From assembly GCA_034008185.1 (NCBI GenBank), contig CM067082.1, positions 10,028,984 to 10,092,983 of the forward strand: a stretch of 64,000 bases of DNA. Direction: 5' to 3'. Shown one piece after another: positions 1-12,242 of the stretch (position 1 is its first letter; every line of letters begins with the position of its first letter). Source of the DNA: Gorsachius magnificus. Its lineage: Eukaryota; Chordata; Aves; Pelecaniformes; Ardeidae. Both the position numbers and the translations under genes were made by a program. The notes under the pieces are model-generated. The model ran no database searches and had not been told where the DNA came from. It worked only from the letters and a program-made list of their open reading frames with translations.

Positions 1-172
1 CTGCCCAGGGAAGTGGTGGAGTCTCCATCCCTGGAGGTATTTAAAAGCCAGGTAGATGAGGTGCTTAGGGACATGGTTTAGTGATGGGATGGCAGGGTTA
101 GGTTAACGGTTGGACTTGATGAACTTAAAGTTCTTTTCCAACCTATATCATTCTGTGATTCTATGATTCTAT
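1..172 (+). mobile_element. CR1 LINE, 3' end (cut by window edge)
   Basis: This is the last part of a CR1 non-LTR retrotransposon. It encodes the extreme C-terminus of ORF2 (a reading like [17 protein letters not shown]), then the short 3' UTR (TGGACTTGATGAACTTAAAG, TTTTCCAACCTA), and ends in the octamer tail ATTCTGTG/ATTCTATG. It shares its 3' UTR wording with the copies at 24134, 37877 and 51975, so it belongs to the same subfamily. The 5' side lies outside the window, so its full length is unknown. Confidence 0.9.
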
Positions 173-3100
173 AAATACAGCCATGGCAGGGTTTATTGCC
201 AGGTGACTGTAGAGGCCTCTGATAAGGCTTGATGCAGAGGACTTGTCCCCGTAATCTAGCTTTGGACCATATATGGTAAGAGAAGTTTCTGAGCAAACAG
301 ATCTTTATCCAGGTCATGGAAACAGTAGGCAAAAGATAAAATGGCATGTATGAAGAGGGCAGACCGTTTTATAAAGGTTTAATCTTCCAGCAGGTACTCA
401 GCTGCTTTATCTGTGGACAGTTGAAGCCAACAAGACGTTTTCCTTGCTCTTCTCTACACAAAGCAGCTCCCTTTTGTTTCCTGACCTAAACACTAACTTC
501 TGCTGTGTCCCTTCCATATAATTCCATGGAAGAACTTCAAACAACGACATTGAGCAGCCATTAGTACATGCAGCTGCTCTGTGCTAAAACACCTGGTTAT
601 GACTTTTAGTATTCAGCACTTGTATTTGTTTTCTATCTAATAAGGCTTGTTTTCTCAATTTAATCCTAGCCTGCTGAAACCCATAAAAAGTTTCGTGTTT
701 GATTCCACAAGCTACAGGTTCTAGTGTGGCTTTCATCCTTGATTTTATTGAAGCCATGATTTCACCCCTATGGTCTGCACTAGTCTGGAGTCACTCTGCT
801 GATTTCCCCATGAGGAGTTTCAGGCCTGAGATGAAGAGTTTGCTCAGGCAGGGGTATTTGTCTACTTTATGCTTGTGTATTTCCAACCAGCAGATGCAAT
901 AGTGTTAGTGCATGCTGTTGCAGAATGTGTAATTAGGCAATGAAGAGGTGCTCCTTAGAGAAGTTATGCTCCTCATAAGGTCTTCACATAACAACACCCT
1001 GCAAGAGGAAACGCTGTTCAAGGAAAGTGCATCCCAATCTGGCAGCTGCTGATCATTATATTCAGAGAAATGTCCACCGTCTCTCTTGATTGGGGCAATC
1101 ATCCTTTTCATCTTAATTAAAGGGTCTTTTAAAAGTTTCTATCTGATATCTGCAACTGTCTTACCATGGAGTTCATGAAGTAAGGTCTTGCTTGGTGATT
1201 AAACCTTACCCAGGCATTGAAAGTTGTAACTTCAAGTCACAAAACCACTGTGTAACTTTGAGCAGATCTCTTGCCCAGTCTATTAAATAATATTTGTTGC
1301 TTTAGGCAAAGGAGAAGCTTAATTCCTCAGGTAGGAATGAAAACTGAAATTATGTAGCTGCTGCACTGGTTTTCAATAGCAGCAAAGTTTTTGCAGTTTG
1401 AATGGGCCTTCTCAATAGAAGTGTGCTCTGTTTCAGGTGAAAGCATGCTAGAAAGAGTGGGCTTGCCTTTCTTTACACACTGTAAGGGTTTTAATAAAAT
1501 TTACTTAAGTCTTTGGATACAGTCTGCCAGGAAATACATGGGAATAGATTTTTCTTAGTAGTTTTAGGCAGAAGGCAGTATGGGCTGAAAATTAGGAGCA
1601 GCCTTCTGTGGGGATGAGGGAGGCAGAGATATTGGGTTTGATCCCCTGTGTCCTTGAGTCTGGGTAGCGAGCTGGTTTGTCCTGATGCATCTACCTCACG
1701 CAAAATATTGTGTCACAACCCCAAAAGAAGCAACACCATTAAAACTTAGCATAAATATTACAGGATTAACAAATTCCTTTAGCAGGAAAGCAAATGTAGA
1801 GATTGACCCCATTCTGATTAGAGGCTTGAAAGCAAAATATCTTCTGGGAAACAGTGCATGTAGCTAAAGAAAGGCCCCTCAAGGGCCTCGCACTTTTTCT
1901 AAAGAAGCATCATTTCACACTCCTGTGCTGTCCAAGTGGGGGTTTCATAACTGCTGACATACCCAAATAGCCCTTAGCTGAATCACACTTGCTTTTCCTC
2001 AATGTCATTCAAGTCCAGCAAGATGCCATATACAATTAGCTACTTCCACATCCCTGGTTTCTGGAGGTTGGAGGACAGAAAGAGGAAGGATAGCTATATT
2101 TTATGTTTGTTTGGGCTTAAAGGCAGTGAATTGGCCTGAAAGAGAGGTGGACCAGGGAAGGGGAGAGCAGGAATGGGCTCAGGTGAGGAGGGTGCTGTAC
2201 CAGGCAGGGACGTTTATTAAGAGGTGGCAACTTGCAGAAGCTTCCTAGGAGGTGCAGGGAGGCAGATATGGGCTCTCAGGTGAAGCCGAATGCTTGGAGG
2301 AGAACCTGGGGCTGAGATATACCTTCTCCAGCGGCCTTTGGTTAAAACAAGATAAATATATCCCCATGACAAATCACCAAGTTCCACTGGAAATTAATGT
2401 CACCTAGGTGTCAGATTTACACTAATGCCTATGAAAACCTGCCTTTGCAAAAATGTCAGAATGACAAAACTTCTTCAGCTGATTGCTCCTACTTACAGGC
2501 AGAATGCACTCACAATACTTTCTCTGCACTATAGGAAAAGCCTCTGGATGGCAATTGAAGGGATGCTCCAGATCCAGGCTAGTCCAGCCTGTCTTTGTTA
2601 GTGCCTTTCACAACATAATGCTATCTTTGACAAGTTCCATATTAGCTCCCCTGTGAACAGGGCAATAAGAGTGCTTTGAAAATGGTCCATTTTGTATAAC
2701 TTGGATAATCTGTACAGGATCCAGCTGCAGCTTCTTATGAGCAGAGCCTGTCTGTTTGCCCTTGCCCTCTCCACACAAACCAGTGAGAATGTATTTGGGG
2801 AACAGAACTGTAACCGTCTGGGTCCTTGAGTGATTGTTTAGACAATCTCTATGTTTTGCTATGCTGACCTTGTCTGATTCAGTTTTAAAGCCATCCAGTG
2901 AATGAGAGTCTGCAGCATACTTTGTCACTCATTGTCACCATCCTCATACATGACATTCTGTAGCTGAAGTCATCTTTGCTACAAATTATTACTGGTTTCC
3001 TCTTATTCTTTCATGGAAAACATGAAATACAAGGTTTTTGCATATTTGAAGACTGTTGTACTTTCCCTTAATCTCACTTCTTTCTGACTCTTTCATAGCT

Positions 3101-3316
3101 CATTGCTTGCTATCCTGGGTTTTTTTACTTTCTGTACTCTCTCAAATTTTTCAGAAACAGTTGTAAAGTGTGGTGCTCAGAGCTGGTCACTGGATTCTAG
3201 CTCAGGCTCCCCTACTACTAATTACAGTGGAATAATGATGTCTGATGTTTTACATATGTTATACATGGAAGATAATTTCAAAATTTAAATTGCTTTCCAT
3301 GGCAGGAATCAACGTT
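173..3316. other. unique AT-rich DNA, no gene recognised
   Basis: There is no repeat I recognise and no open frame longer than about 106 codons. The longest one (2608-2928, - strand) has no recognisable domain. A mildly purine-rich stretch lies near 2050-2330. Nothing supports an exon here. Confidence 0.5.
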
Positions 3317-3769
3317 AGAATCACAGAATTATAGAATATCTTGGGTTGGAAGGAACCTTCAAAGATCTCCTAGTTCCAATCCCCCCTAGCAGGGACATCT
3401 TTTGCTAGATCAGGTTGCTCAAACACGACTCCAACCTGACCGTGAACACTTCCAATGATGGGCCATCCAAAACTTCTCTGTACAACCTGTTCCAGTGTCT
3501 CACCATCCTCACTGTAAAAAATGTCTTCCTTTTGTCCGATCTAAACCTACCCTTTTTCAGTTTAAATCCAAAGCTTCTTGTCCAGTCACTGCAGGCCTTG
3601 GTAGAAAGTCTCTTGGTCTTTCTTATAAGCCCCCTTTTTATATTGAAAGGCCACAATAAGGTCACTCTGGAGCCTTCTCTCCTCCAGGCTGAGTAACTCT
3701 TTCTTTCAGCAGTTCTTCACAGGAGAGGTGTTTCAGCTCTCTGATCACTTTTGTGGGCCTCCTCTGGAC

Positions 3770-4057
3770 CCAGTCTAGCAGGGCTGACCATTGGTTGGTG
3801 GGTGGTAAGCAGTTGCATCATTTGCTTTTCCTGGCTTTTGTCCCTCTTTGGTTTTTTTGTTTGTTTGTTTGTTTGTTTTCCTTTTCACTACAATTTATTA
3901 TTATTTTATTTTATTCCCATTATTAAATTGTTCTTATCTCAACCCACAAGTATTCTCACTTTTATTGTTCTGATTCTCTCCCCCATCCCACCAGGTGGGG
4001 GGGAGGGTGGGCGAGCAGCTGGATGGTGCTTAGTTGCTGGCTGGGGTTAAACCGCAA
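3770..4057 (+). mobile_element. ERV LTR fragment (3' half) inside a CR1
   Basis: The segment matches the 3' half of the solo LTR at 4985-5545. Shared landmarks in order are TTGGTTGGTGGGTGGT, a low-complexity T-rich zone with GTTT units, TATTAAATTGTTCTTATCTC, CAACCCACAAGTA, a CCCATCCCACCAGGTGGG block and the terminal TGGGGTTAAACCGCAA. The 5' half, with its TATA box, is absent, and the last bases of the usual CAACA end are missing. No coding capacity is present. Confidence 0.8.
3851..3879. repeat. (GTTT)n simple repeat
   Basis: A short GTTT tetranucleotide run lies within the T-rich part of the LTR fragment. It explains the F/V/C-rich apparent peptide in this place, which is not a gene. Confidence 0.85.
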
Positions 4058-4155
4058 GGTGCACTCAGTCCCACTGTCTATGCCATTGATGAAAATTTTA
4101 AATAGTATTGGTTCCAATATGGACCCTTGAGGGATACCATTTGTTACTGGGTGTT

Positions 4156-4984
4156 GAATGTACTGTGATGTTGAATACACCTACTTTACTGAAAGATTCC
4201 TTAACATGTCCTTTCTTATTCTAAAGTGGACTCTTATCCTCTTAAAAAGAATAGATGTAATGCTCCAATTTAAATTTTTTGAACTATTTTTTTTTTTACT
4301 CCCTATGTGTTTGTACAATCTATTCTGATTGCCTTTCTTTATTCCATGACAGTTGTATGTTGCTGTGCAGTTTAGCTTTTCTGACTGTAATTTGCATTAT
4401 TACTTTGGGGAGGAGAAGGGCAAATCAGGCTGTTACTGATTAGATTAAATCTGTGTGGGTAGTGTTACTCTCCTAAAAGACTTATCGTGTCCAGTCATCT
4501 TTTATATACATGGCTATAATGAAAAGTTTTATCATTTGACTTCATCACCTCAGAGATTATCTCATGTCTGCAGTATCTTACCCCACCTTTAAGGACACGG
4601 AAATTTATCTGTTGTTGAAAATTTTGTCAGGGAGAATTAAGTGAAAAAAATTGGTGGCTTGATACCACAAATTTAAATTGTTACTGAAGACACTGCTTTG
4701 TAATCAGTTGCCTTGATGAAATACTATAGCCAAGATTTGTTTTAAGATGTCTGTATAATATATAGATGATAGCAATAATTCTGTACTGAGCCACGCTTTT
4801 AACAGCCATAATCAATTATGCCTTCTGACACAGGAAAGCCATAAAGCATCCACTGAAGACTGATGAGTTATGAAATACCCTGACTCATTAGATACATGAA
4901 CACTGCAGAAATTTTGGAACAAATTACCTGACTTGCAATGATAATTAATAATATTTATTGAGCTCTTTTCATCCTGAAATATTC
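4156..4984. other. unique AT-rich DNA, nothing recognised
   Basis: AT-rich sequence between the interrupted CR1 and the first solo LTR. No open frame of note and no repeat family that I can name. Confidence 0.5.
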
Positions 4985-5227
4985 TGTCCTGGTTTTGGCT
5001 GGGATAGAGTTAATTTTCTTCCTAGTAGCTGGCATAGTGCTGTGTTTTGGATTTAGGATGAGAAGAATGTTGATAACACACTGATGGTTTAGTTGTTGCT
5101 GAGCAGGGCTTACACCAGTCAAGGACTTTTTCAGCTTTCCCTGCTCTGCCAGGGGCACAAGAAGCTGGGAGGGGGCACAGCCAGGACAGCTGACCCCAAC
5201 TGGCCCAAGGGATATCCCATACCATAG

Positions 5228-5249
5228 GACGTCATGCTCAGTATATAAA
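5228..5249 (+). promoter_or_regulatory. LTR core promoter: CRE-like site plus TATA box
   Basis: GACGTCAT (5228-5235) is followed after 6 bp by TATATAAA (5242-5249). The same order and nearly the same spacing occur in the solo LTR at 39566-40146. This is the expected U3 promoter of the LTR. Activity today is not shown. Confidence 0.6.
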
Positions 5250-5355
5250 CTGGAGGGAGTTGGCCAGGGGGCATAAACCACTGCTTGGGGATGGTCTTGG
5301 TGTTGGTTGGTGGGTGGTGGGCAACCAGGTTGCGCATCACTTATTTTTTATATCC

Positions 5356-5356
<1 letters not shown>

Positions 5357-5404
<48 letters not shown>
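5357..5404. repeat. (ATT)16 microsatellite
   Basis: About 16 uninterrupted ATT units (48 bp) lie in the U3/R part of the solo LTR. Overlapping frames read poly-Tyr or poly-Ile only because of this repeat. Confidence 0.95.
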
Positions 5405-5545
5405 TTCCCTTCCTTTTCTGTCCTATTAAACTGTCTTTATCTCAACCCACAAATTTTACTTTTTTTTCCCTGATTCCCTCCCCATCCCACTGAGTAAGCA
5501 AATTGCTGTGCAGTGTTTTGCTGCCTGCTGGTTTAAACCACAACA

Positions 5546-8500
5546 GATTCAAAGGCATTTCTTAGACATTCAGTAGCCAACACAGAAAATGAGACATAAA
5601 AATCTGCTGTATTCCCTCAGGAGTAACTGAAGCAATCTCAGGTTGCTCAAGGCAGAGTTACATTATATCTGACAATTAGCAATTGTCACAGGAACTATAT
5701 GCAAAAATTCACTATCCTAGCTCAGCTGCTAACCTTCTGCTTAACTCTAGGCAAGTTGTCCAATATATCTGCCCTAACATTCCTATTTACAAAATACCTA
5801 ATGTTGGAAGTCATGCAGAGACCCTGAAGGGCTGCTAACATGATCAGAGCTTATGGCTCTCTTGCTGTCTATATGCAAACATTATGTCTTTGTCAGTATG
5901 GGTTAAGACTATATCGTTAAGGCGCAGCTTGTTAGATTTAATATTTCGTTAGCACTCTACAAACATGAACTCATTATCTTCATCTCTCGCAAACTGGGTG
6001 GCTGATTGTATGATCTTTCTTTCACAAATCAAGAAACTAAGGTGGGAGGCAAAGCGCACTAATTAATCTACCATACGAGACAATGTAAGGTGGCATCAGC
6101 ATCTTTCCAAGTTGCCCTTGGGTTCCTAGATAATCAATGAAGCATAGGGTGTGATTCATGTCATCCGAAAGTAGATACCTGCGTTTGGTTAAATGACTCA
6201 CCCTATGCTTCGTTGACTCTATGGACTTGTTTTCTGCTAACTATAACAGGAACACAAGAGACTTGCTCAGATGTCAATGATTACATTTCTGGGTACCAAA
6301 CTTAGTTAGGGAAATCTTGGAAAGCTAGGAAAGATGAACCTTGCCCTAAAAGCTGCAAGGAAATGCAAATAACACATACTTTCAGATGTCCATTAAGCCC
6401 ACTAAAGCCAGGCTGCCCCAACCCTTTTGTTAGAATCAAACTAATACCAGTAAAACCCGGATAAAATTGTTTTCCCCCTTGACATGGCAAGATTTCCATC
6501 CCCTCTAAGAATGACCTGTAGTCACAAACCACAGAAATAATCTCTCTACTGTGACTGTAACCTCTCTGCTTTGAGTACATGGTGGATTCAATCTTCAGCT
6601 CATTCAGGACAACCCAGTGGCGAGACCACAGGGCAAATCCAGTAACCTGCTACATATGGCTGCAGATGGAAGCTGACCGCGTGAATGGTGGAGAGGTATA
6701 ATTAGGATAGCATATTTAGTCATTTACTCGGCATCCCAGATTTCAGGGATGTGACTGCTTCTCTTCACTGACTGCACAGGGAGTCCATGTGTGACAGTCT
6801 GCATCTTGCATTGCTTTCATAAACATCTAAGAGCTTGGGTGTCTCAGAAGATGGAACAATGAAAGTGACACCAGTTATTGTTTGGTCATACAGATAACAC
6901 TCCTGGTGTTTGGATAAAATAAATGCATACTATAACCACAACTTTAGTGACTGTACAGCTAAGAGACTAATAAATAGGTGGACTGACTGCTCTTTGTTAG
7001 AAAGCAGTTGGGGAAGAAGTAGGAATAGAAACTCAGGAGAGAAACTAGTTCAGTTTCTTTTCATGGGACATATTTCCTCTTTACAAAAAAAAGGGCTTAT
7101 GTTTTAAAAATAGGTGCATTTCAGATATATTTTGGGGGACCATATGAAATGTCCTCATGCTTTCAAGGTTTTCTTGGGAGCACATGGTTAATTAAAAAAC
7201 GAACTGAACAAACGATGACACAAAGAGAATACCAGTGGCTAGCACTTACCCCATCTATCAGGCACATGCTGGAGCATAAACATGGGGGTATATTAGCAGT
7301 TACTGATGCCATCTGGTACTTTCCCTATTCTGATTGTATAACAACTTCTGCATTTTAACACAGCCACGTTGGAGGGAATTGATAGTGAGAAATAACAAGC
7401 ACAGGAAATTTAAACAGTTAATGATGCGGAAAATGCATGAGAGAGATGAGGTTGGAACTTCGGCATCCCAGCTCATAAACAAAAGGTAACAGCAACCACA
7501 ACAGCAACAAACAACACATCTGTCGATTTAAGCACTGCAGTTTTTCCACCTAGAAAAGAAATTGCTATCTAGAGATTGGAAACAGTATAAACCACCATGA
7601 CCCAGAAGCACATTTAAGAGGAAGGGAAATCTATCCAAGCTTTCAGCTCTTCCAGGCTTTCTGCAGGAGCAGTGAAGATGCACAGGCATTTGCTGAGGGC
7701 TGAGTAGTCAGAAGCTGTATACAGCAAGAACATCTGCAAAATGGGCTGCCCAAAGAGTGCAAGATATAGACATTTTTAGCATGTGTTGACAGGGCTTGTT
7801 TGTAAGCTGCTGTAGGTTGAACCTGTAAAAGCACGTGCACTTTTTGTGCCCAATATACCTTCTTTCATGTATGACTCTAAGCGTATTGTTAACACTAAAC
7901 CTGGGGAAGAAATGTAGGATACAGCTATCTCTGCCTGGGGAATATTTTTTGAAGTTGAAAATAAGGAAGTTCTATGGTATTTCAGGATGACAATATTTTT
8001 TTTCCCATTTAACAATATTAAAACAATACCTTACCCTCCAGGCTGTCTTAGACTCTCCTCTTACAGCTGTCTCATCCTTCATAAGTAGGAATATTAATTG
8101 AATTAGGGATTTGGTCTGATTTTCCTGTATCTTAAGGCACTGTCAGACTCTGGACACTGTCTAGGTGCTGTTTTGTACTCTGGTTTTGACTAGAATTTCC
8201 ACCTTGGATCTGAAGAATCTCTTCTGGCCAAAGTTTCAGCAAAACTCTCGTAGTCATATGAAAAGTTGCAAAAAAAATGGTAATTTTCCAATAAAAAATA
8301 GTTTGCCAGAACATTTCCAAACAGGTCTGTGTAGTACCCTGCTTGGAGGTATAACAATTCTGCACTGACGTGAATGGGACAGAACTTGGGAACCCTGCGG
8401 CATCTCTGCTAGGTTTCCTGAGTGATCTTGCATGAGTCACTTAATCTTTTGTGCTTTGCTTTTATCCCCTCTCTCATTTATGATTTCTGTCGTTCTTTCT

Positions 8501-9317
8501 CAGTTCTAAGGTGAACAGCAGAATCATTTTGGGAAGGCGGTGGGTGATGATATTTACTGTAGTTAAAGAGTGTGAAAGAAAAGCTTTCCTTCTTTTTAAC
8601 TGCTCTGTAAACTTTGTTTGCTCTGAAAGTTTTGTTGCTTCCGTTGCTCTTCATTAGCTTATCACAAGTTAGCTGTGTCATGTCCAAAGAATTTATCCTT
8701 TCATTATTTTCTCATTCTTTCAACACATATTTCTTCCTAAATGATACAGCAGCAGAAGGAAAAAAAAAAAAATAAACACCTGCTGTTCCTGTCTATGTTC
8801 TGCAGCTAGAGAAAATGAGTCATTAGTTCAGTGGCTGTTTCCAGCCCACTTACAAAATCTGTGAGCACTAACCTTACATTTGCCACCCTATTGTGTCCAG
8901 CCATAGAGAGCCCTTTAGTAAGATAAATAACACAAATTTCATTAAGGGGAGAAACTTAGGCTCATTTCTGCTCTAAGCAAAGGTGGGACTGTTTACAGGT
9001 CACGTTATCACTTATTTTTGGTTCATATAACCCTAAAAGTGTTTCAGTGCAGACCCCTACACAGTGAATTTGATTCAAGTGACAATAAACTTGCTTTTCT
9101 CAGTTATTTTATATGGAGCCTGTGAAAACATGTCATGGGATATAGTCTCTCCAGTCCCTTATCCCAAGGGCTTGAGGACCACACTATTATACTCACTGGT
9201 GCCAAAGTGGATTAGTAAGGAAGACAGTCTTTTCCTTGTGAACACAAAAGGCTGTGGACGTGGGAGGTTCCTGAGTACTTGCCACCTCCTTTCTGGTCAA
9301 GCTGGAATGGTACCAGG
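5546..9317. other. unique AT-rich DNA, no gene recognised
   Basis: Open frames are all about 100 codons or shorter and unrelated to families I know. The one structured element is the inverted repeat near 6134-6216, listed separately. A 13-A run occurs near 8760. Confidence 0.5.
6134..6216. repeat. imperfect inverted repeat / hairpin
   Basis: The left arm starts TCAATGAAGCATAGGGTG and the right arm ends CACCCTATGCTTCGTTGA. They pair over 18 positions, with one T opposite G (a wobble in RNA). Pairing continues imperfectly for about five more bases towards a loop of about 35 nt. Total length is about 83 nt, similar to a miRNA precursor or a small foldback element. No transposon ends or target duplications were identified, and its nature is unknown. 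Confidence 0.6.
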
Positions 9318-9410
9318 TGATCCAGTTGAAGATGTCCCTGCTCACTGCAGGGGGGTTGGGCTAGTTGACCCCTAAAGGTCCCTTCCAACCCAAAACATTC
9401 TATGATTCTA
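9318..9410 (+). mobile_element. CR1 LINE, short 3' fragment
   Basis: Only the 3' UTR and tail are left: GATGTCCCTGCTCACTGCAG, GGGGGTTGG, CCCCTAAAGGTCCCTTCCAA, then ACATTCTATGATTCTA. It has the same tail type as the copies at 12243, 20490, 29717 and 54104. It is a strongly 5'-truncated insertion with no coding content. Confidence 0.9.
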
Positions 9411-11027
9411 AGTGTAGACATGTACCCCTGGGATTCCCCAGTGCCCACTGGTGTCACCCCTGCATAGGGGTTATCAAGCAGATCAGTGTAACTAAATGCT
9501 TAATACCAGTTTCTCTATGAGAAAAAACACTCTGGGATGAATATCCTGAAGTCTTCTACATCCCCAGTGGCTAATGTGTCACTGTTTGTTGGTGAGGTAT
9601 TAGTGTCTTTGGTCTTGCTCACAGTTGACCAATCTCTGTATCAGATTTTTTTCTTTCAGCATCTTTTCTTGTTTTTTATGAAGGAAGGCCAAGCGTTACC
9701 TGCGCATAAATCCTGACCTAGCTCTGGAAGCGGATACTGGGCACTACAACCAATACTGTACTTGACCTGGTGCTAAAAAGCTGGACCAAAGCCCACTAAA
9801 GCCAGTGAAACCTTGCAGCAGTCTGCTTCAAGACTTGAATAGAAAGTGGCCCAGGGAGACGGGCAAAACTGGGATGCTACATTTATTCAGAGCACAACAT
9901 GGAGGAGGAGAAGCAAACATACTAATTTCTACTTAATCATTTCACAGTATGTCATTACATTGTGAAATCCAACACAGCAATGTGTCAGCACCAAAGCAAC
10001 AAACTGCCACCGTCTTTCCCGAATTTTAAGAAGAGCGCAGCACACCTGTTTGCTGAGGAGAAAAGCTGTAATTAGTTCTGAGTGACTGTTTCTGTAGCTG
10101 AGCGGATGAGGCAGACCCTAGCGCTTGCTCGCCACAGTCAGTAAATGCCTGCATCATTCACAAGCTGCAGACTTGCTCACACTTAACGTTCTTTTCATAT
10201 CACTCCTCTGAGAGTTTGACTGTAACAGCGAAAATACTTTGCAGTTTTAAGACATGTCTCCCCACAGTGCTTCAGAGTCCTCCACAGACACAAATTAATT
10301 CAGCCTCACAGAGCTCCACGTTTAAGACCTTATTCCACTGGTTAAATGGAGGGGAAAATGTTGTCTGTTTAAAAAAAAAATAATAAAAAAAAAAAGAACA
10401 AGTTTGGGACCCTGGAGACTCAGAGACATAGGACAATATGATACTTCATACAGCAAAAATTGCAGGAGCCATCTGTAACACAAAACACAGATTGAGTTCC
10501 CTGCTTGCCCATGCCTATATCTGCTGGGAATCACTCAGCTGCTCCTTACACAGATGGGGTTCTTGCTTACATTGAAATCAGATGGGAAAATGACTATAAG
10601 GATCCTTTTTCAACTACTTCATCTGTTTCTCAGTTACCTCTGCTTGTTTTCTATTAGTATCAGCACTATAGAGCTCATTGAGCTGTGGGATAATTAGGGG
10701 AATTTGATCCTTCTCCTTTTATTTGGCCAAATGTTTTAATCCATCTTCAGAAGTTTCATTGGAATCCTTATTCCCACTGAATGAAATAACTTTGGTAAAC
10801 AGGCAACATGTTTTTTTCGAAGAATGATCTGGCAAAAATTCATTAAGGATTTCTGGATCTGTCCTACTCATGCACAATTTTCAGCTAAGGTCCAGCTGTA
10901 GTACATTGCCATTGACCATCATCTGAGATGTGACTTACTAACTGGGGGTGCACACATTCTACAGCAGTAGGTCAGAAGTTTTGTTTTAAATCACCACTGC
11001 ACAGGACTGAGGCAAAGCCATATCAAA
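9411..11027. other. unique DNA, nothing recognised
   Basis: No recognisable gene or repeat family. An A-rich stretch with TAATAA interruptions lies at about 10371-10397. Short frames only. Confidence 0.5.
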
Positions 11028-12240
11028 GAATCATAGAATAGCCCAGGTTGGAAGGGACCTTGAAGATCATCTGGTCCAACATTTCATGGGAAAGGGAGCC
11101 TAGATGAGATTATTTGGAATCCTGTGTAGTCACATCTTGAAAACCTCCAGTGATGTGGACTCTACCACATCCCTGGGGAGGTTGTTCCAGTGATCGATTG
11201 TTCTCACTCTAAAACGTTTATTTCTTATGTTGAGACGAAAACTCTGTCAATGCAACTTGTACCCATCTCTTCTTTCCCTCTCCATGTGGCTTCTTGTGAA
11301 GAGACAGCCTCCATCATCTTTGTGGCTGCCCTTTTAAGTACTGGAATACTGTGATGAGGTCCTCCCTGAGCCTTCTCTTCTCCAGGGTGAAAAGACTTGA
11401 CTCCTTCAGTCTTTCCTTATAGGTCAGGTTCTCCATCCCTTTGATCATATTCATGGCCTGCCTTTGGACTTTCTCCAGTCTGTCCATGTCTTTTTTGAAT
11501 TGTGAGGGCAAGAACTGGACACAGTACTCCAGGTGTGGCCTGACAAACACTCAGTGGTATGTTCACATCTCTATCTCTTCTGTCAATGCCCCTGTGGTTT
11601 CAGCCCAGGACCCAATTTCTCTTCTTTGCTGCAGCAGTGCACTGCTGACCCCTGTTCAGCTTGTTGTCCACCAGGTCCCTTTCAACAAGGCTGCTCCCCA
11701 GCCACACAGATCCTAATCTGAATTGGGCATTTTGGTTGTGCCATCCCAGGCATGGGTCTTTGCACTTGTCTTGGTTAAACGTCATACAATTTTTGCTAGG
11801 TTTTTTTCCAGCCTGTCCAGATCTCTCTGCAAGATGTCTGTCCTTTCTGACGTGTCTACCTCACCATCCAGTTTGGTGCCACCAGTAAATTTGGTGAGGG
11901 TGATTTCAATACTGTCATCGAGATTATTTGTGAAGACTTTGAACAGCGTGGGGCACAGTATTGATCCCTAGAGGACCCCACTTGTGGCAGGCTGCCAGCC
12001 CAAGTAAAAACCGCTGATCACCACCCTCTGAGTGCAGTCTGTTAGGCAGTGTCCTACCCATCTCACAGACCACTCATCCAGTCTGTGTCTTAACAGTTTG
12101 TCTGGGAGGAGGCTGTGGAAAACAAACACTTTGCTGGTGTCCAGGTAAACAATAGCCACTGCTCTCCCCATGTCAACAGAACATGTAATTTTGTAGTAGG
12201 TGATCAGGTAAGTCTGGCATGGTTTGCTTTTTGTAAATCT
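11028..12240 (-). mobile_element. CR1 LINE, old copy with decayed RT
   Basis: On the - strand this runs from RT motif A to the 3' tail. It contains a decayed motif A region (reading VYLDTSKVFVFHSLLP, where other copies have YLDF.KAFDTV), WVGHCLTDCTQRVVI, then an LEKVQRQAMNMIKG segment and LTYKERLKESSLFTLEKRRL near the C-terminus. The 3' UTR has the GGTTGGAAGGGACCTTGAAG type, unlike the neighbouring copy. Many stops and frameshifts show long decay. Its 5' end abuts the tail of the next CR1 in the same orientation. Confidence 0.9.
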
Positions 12241-12242
12241 AT

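Larger units (their letters stand above)
3317..4155 (-). mobile_element. CR1 LINE, diverged, interrupted by an LTR fragment
   Basis: Read on the - strand this is a CR1 copy. Its 3' tail and UTR lie at about 3317-3400 (AGAATCACAGAATTATAGAA on the + strand, then TTGGGTTGGAAGGAACCTTC). The ORF2 C-terminus follows up to about 3769. A separate RT piece at about 4058-4155 includes motif B, read as [13 protein letters not shown]. Between the two CR1 parts sits part of an LTR. About 440 bp of CR1 that should join them is missing, judged against the copy at 54104-56055. The tail wording differs from the other CR1 copies here, so this is probably an older subfamily. Stops and frameshifts make it non-functional. 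Confidence 0.85.
4985..5545 (+). mobile_element. solo LTR of an avian endogenous retrovirus
   Basis: The element begins TGTCCTGGTTTTGGCTGGGA and ends GGTTTAAACCACAACA, so it has TG...CA termini. It is flanked by TATTC on the left (4980-4984) and GATTC on the right (5546-5550), a 5-bp target duplication with one mismatch. Inside it are a TATA box (5242-5249), a CRE-like GACGTCAT just upstream, and a polyadenylation-like TATTAAA (5424-5430) followed by the U5 stretch ACTGTCTTTATCTCAACCCA. There is no adjacent second LTR or internal gag/pol, so it is a solo LTR left by recombination. A 5-bp duplication fits ERVL-type (class III) elements, an assignment by general knowledge only. A TTA microsatellite has expanded inside it. 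Confidence 0.88.

Noticed and set aside
5260..5493. Open frames reading long poly-Tyr or poly-Ile runs
   Set aside because: They are translations of the ATT microsatellite within the solo LTR and have no gene context.
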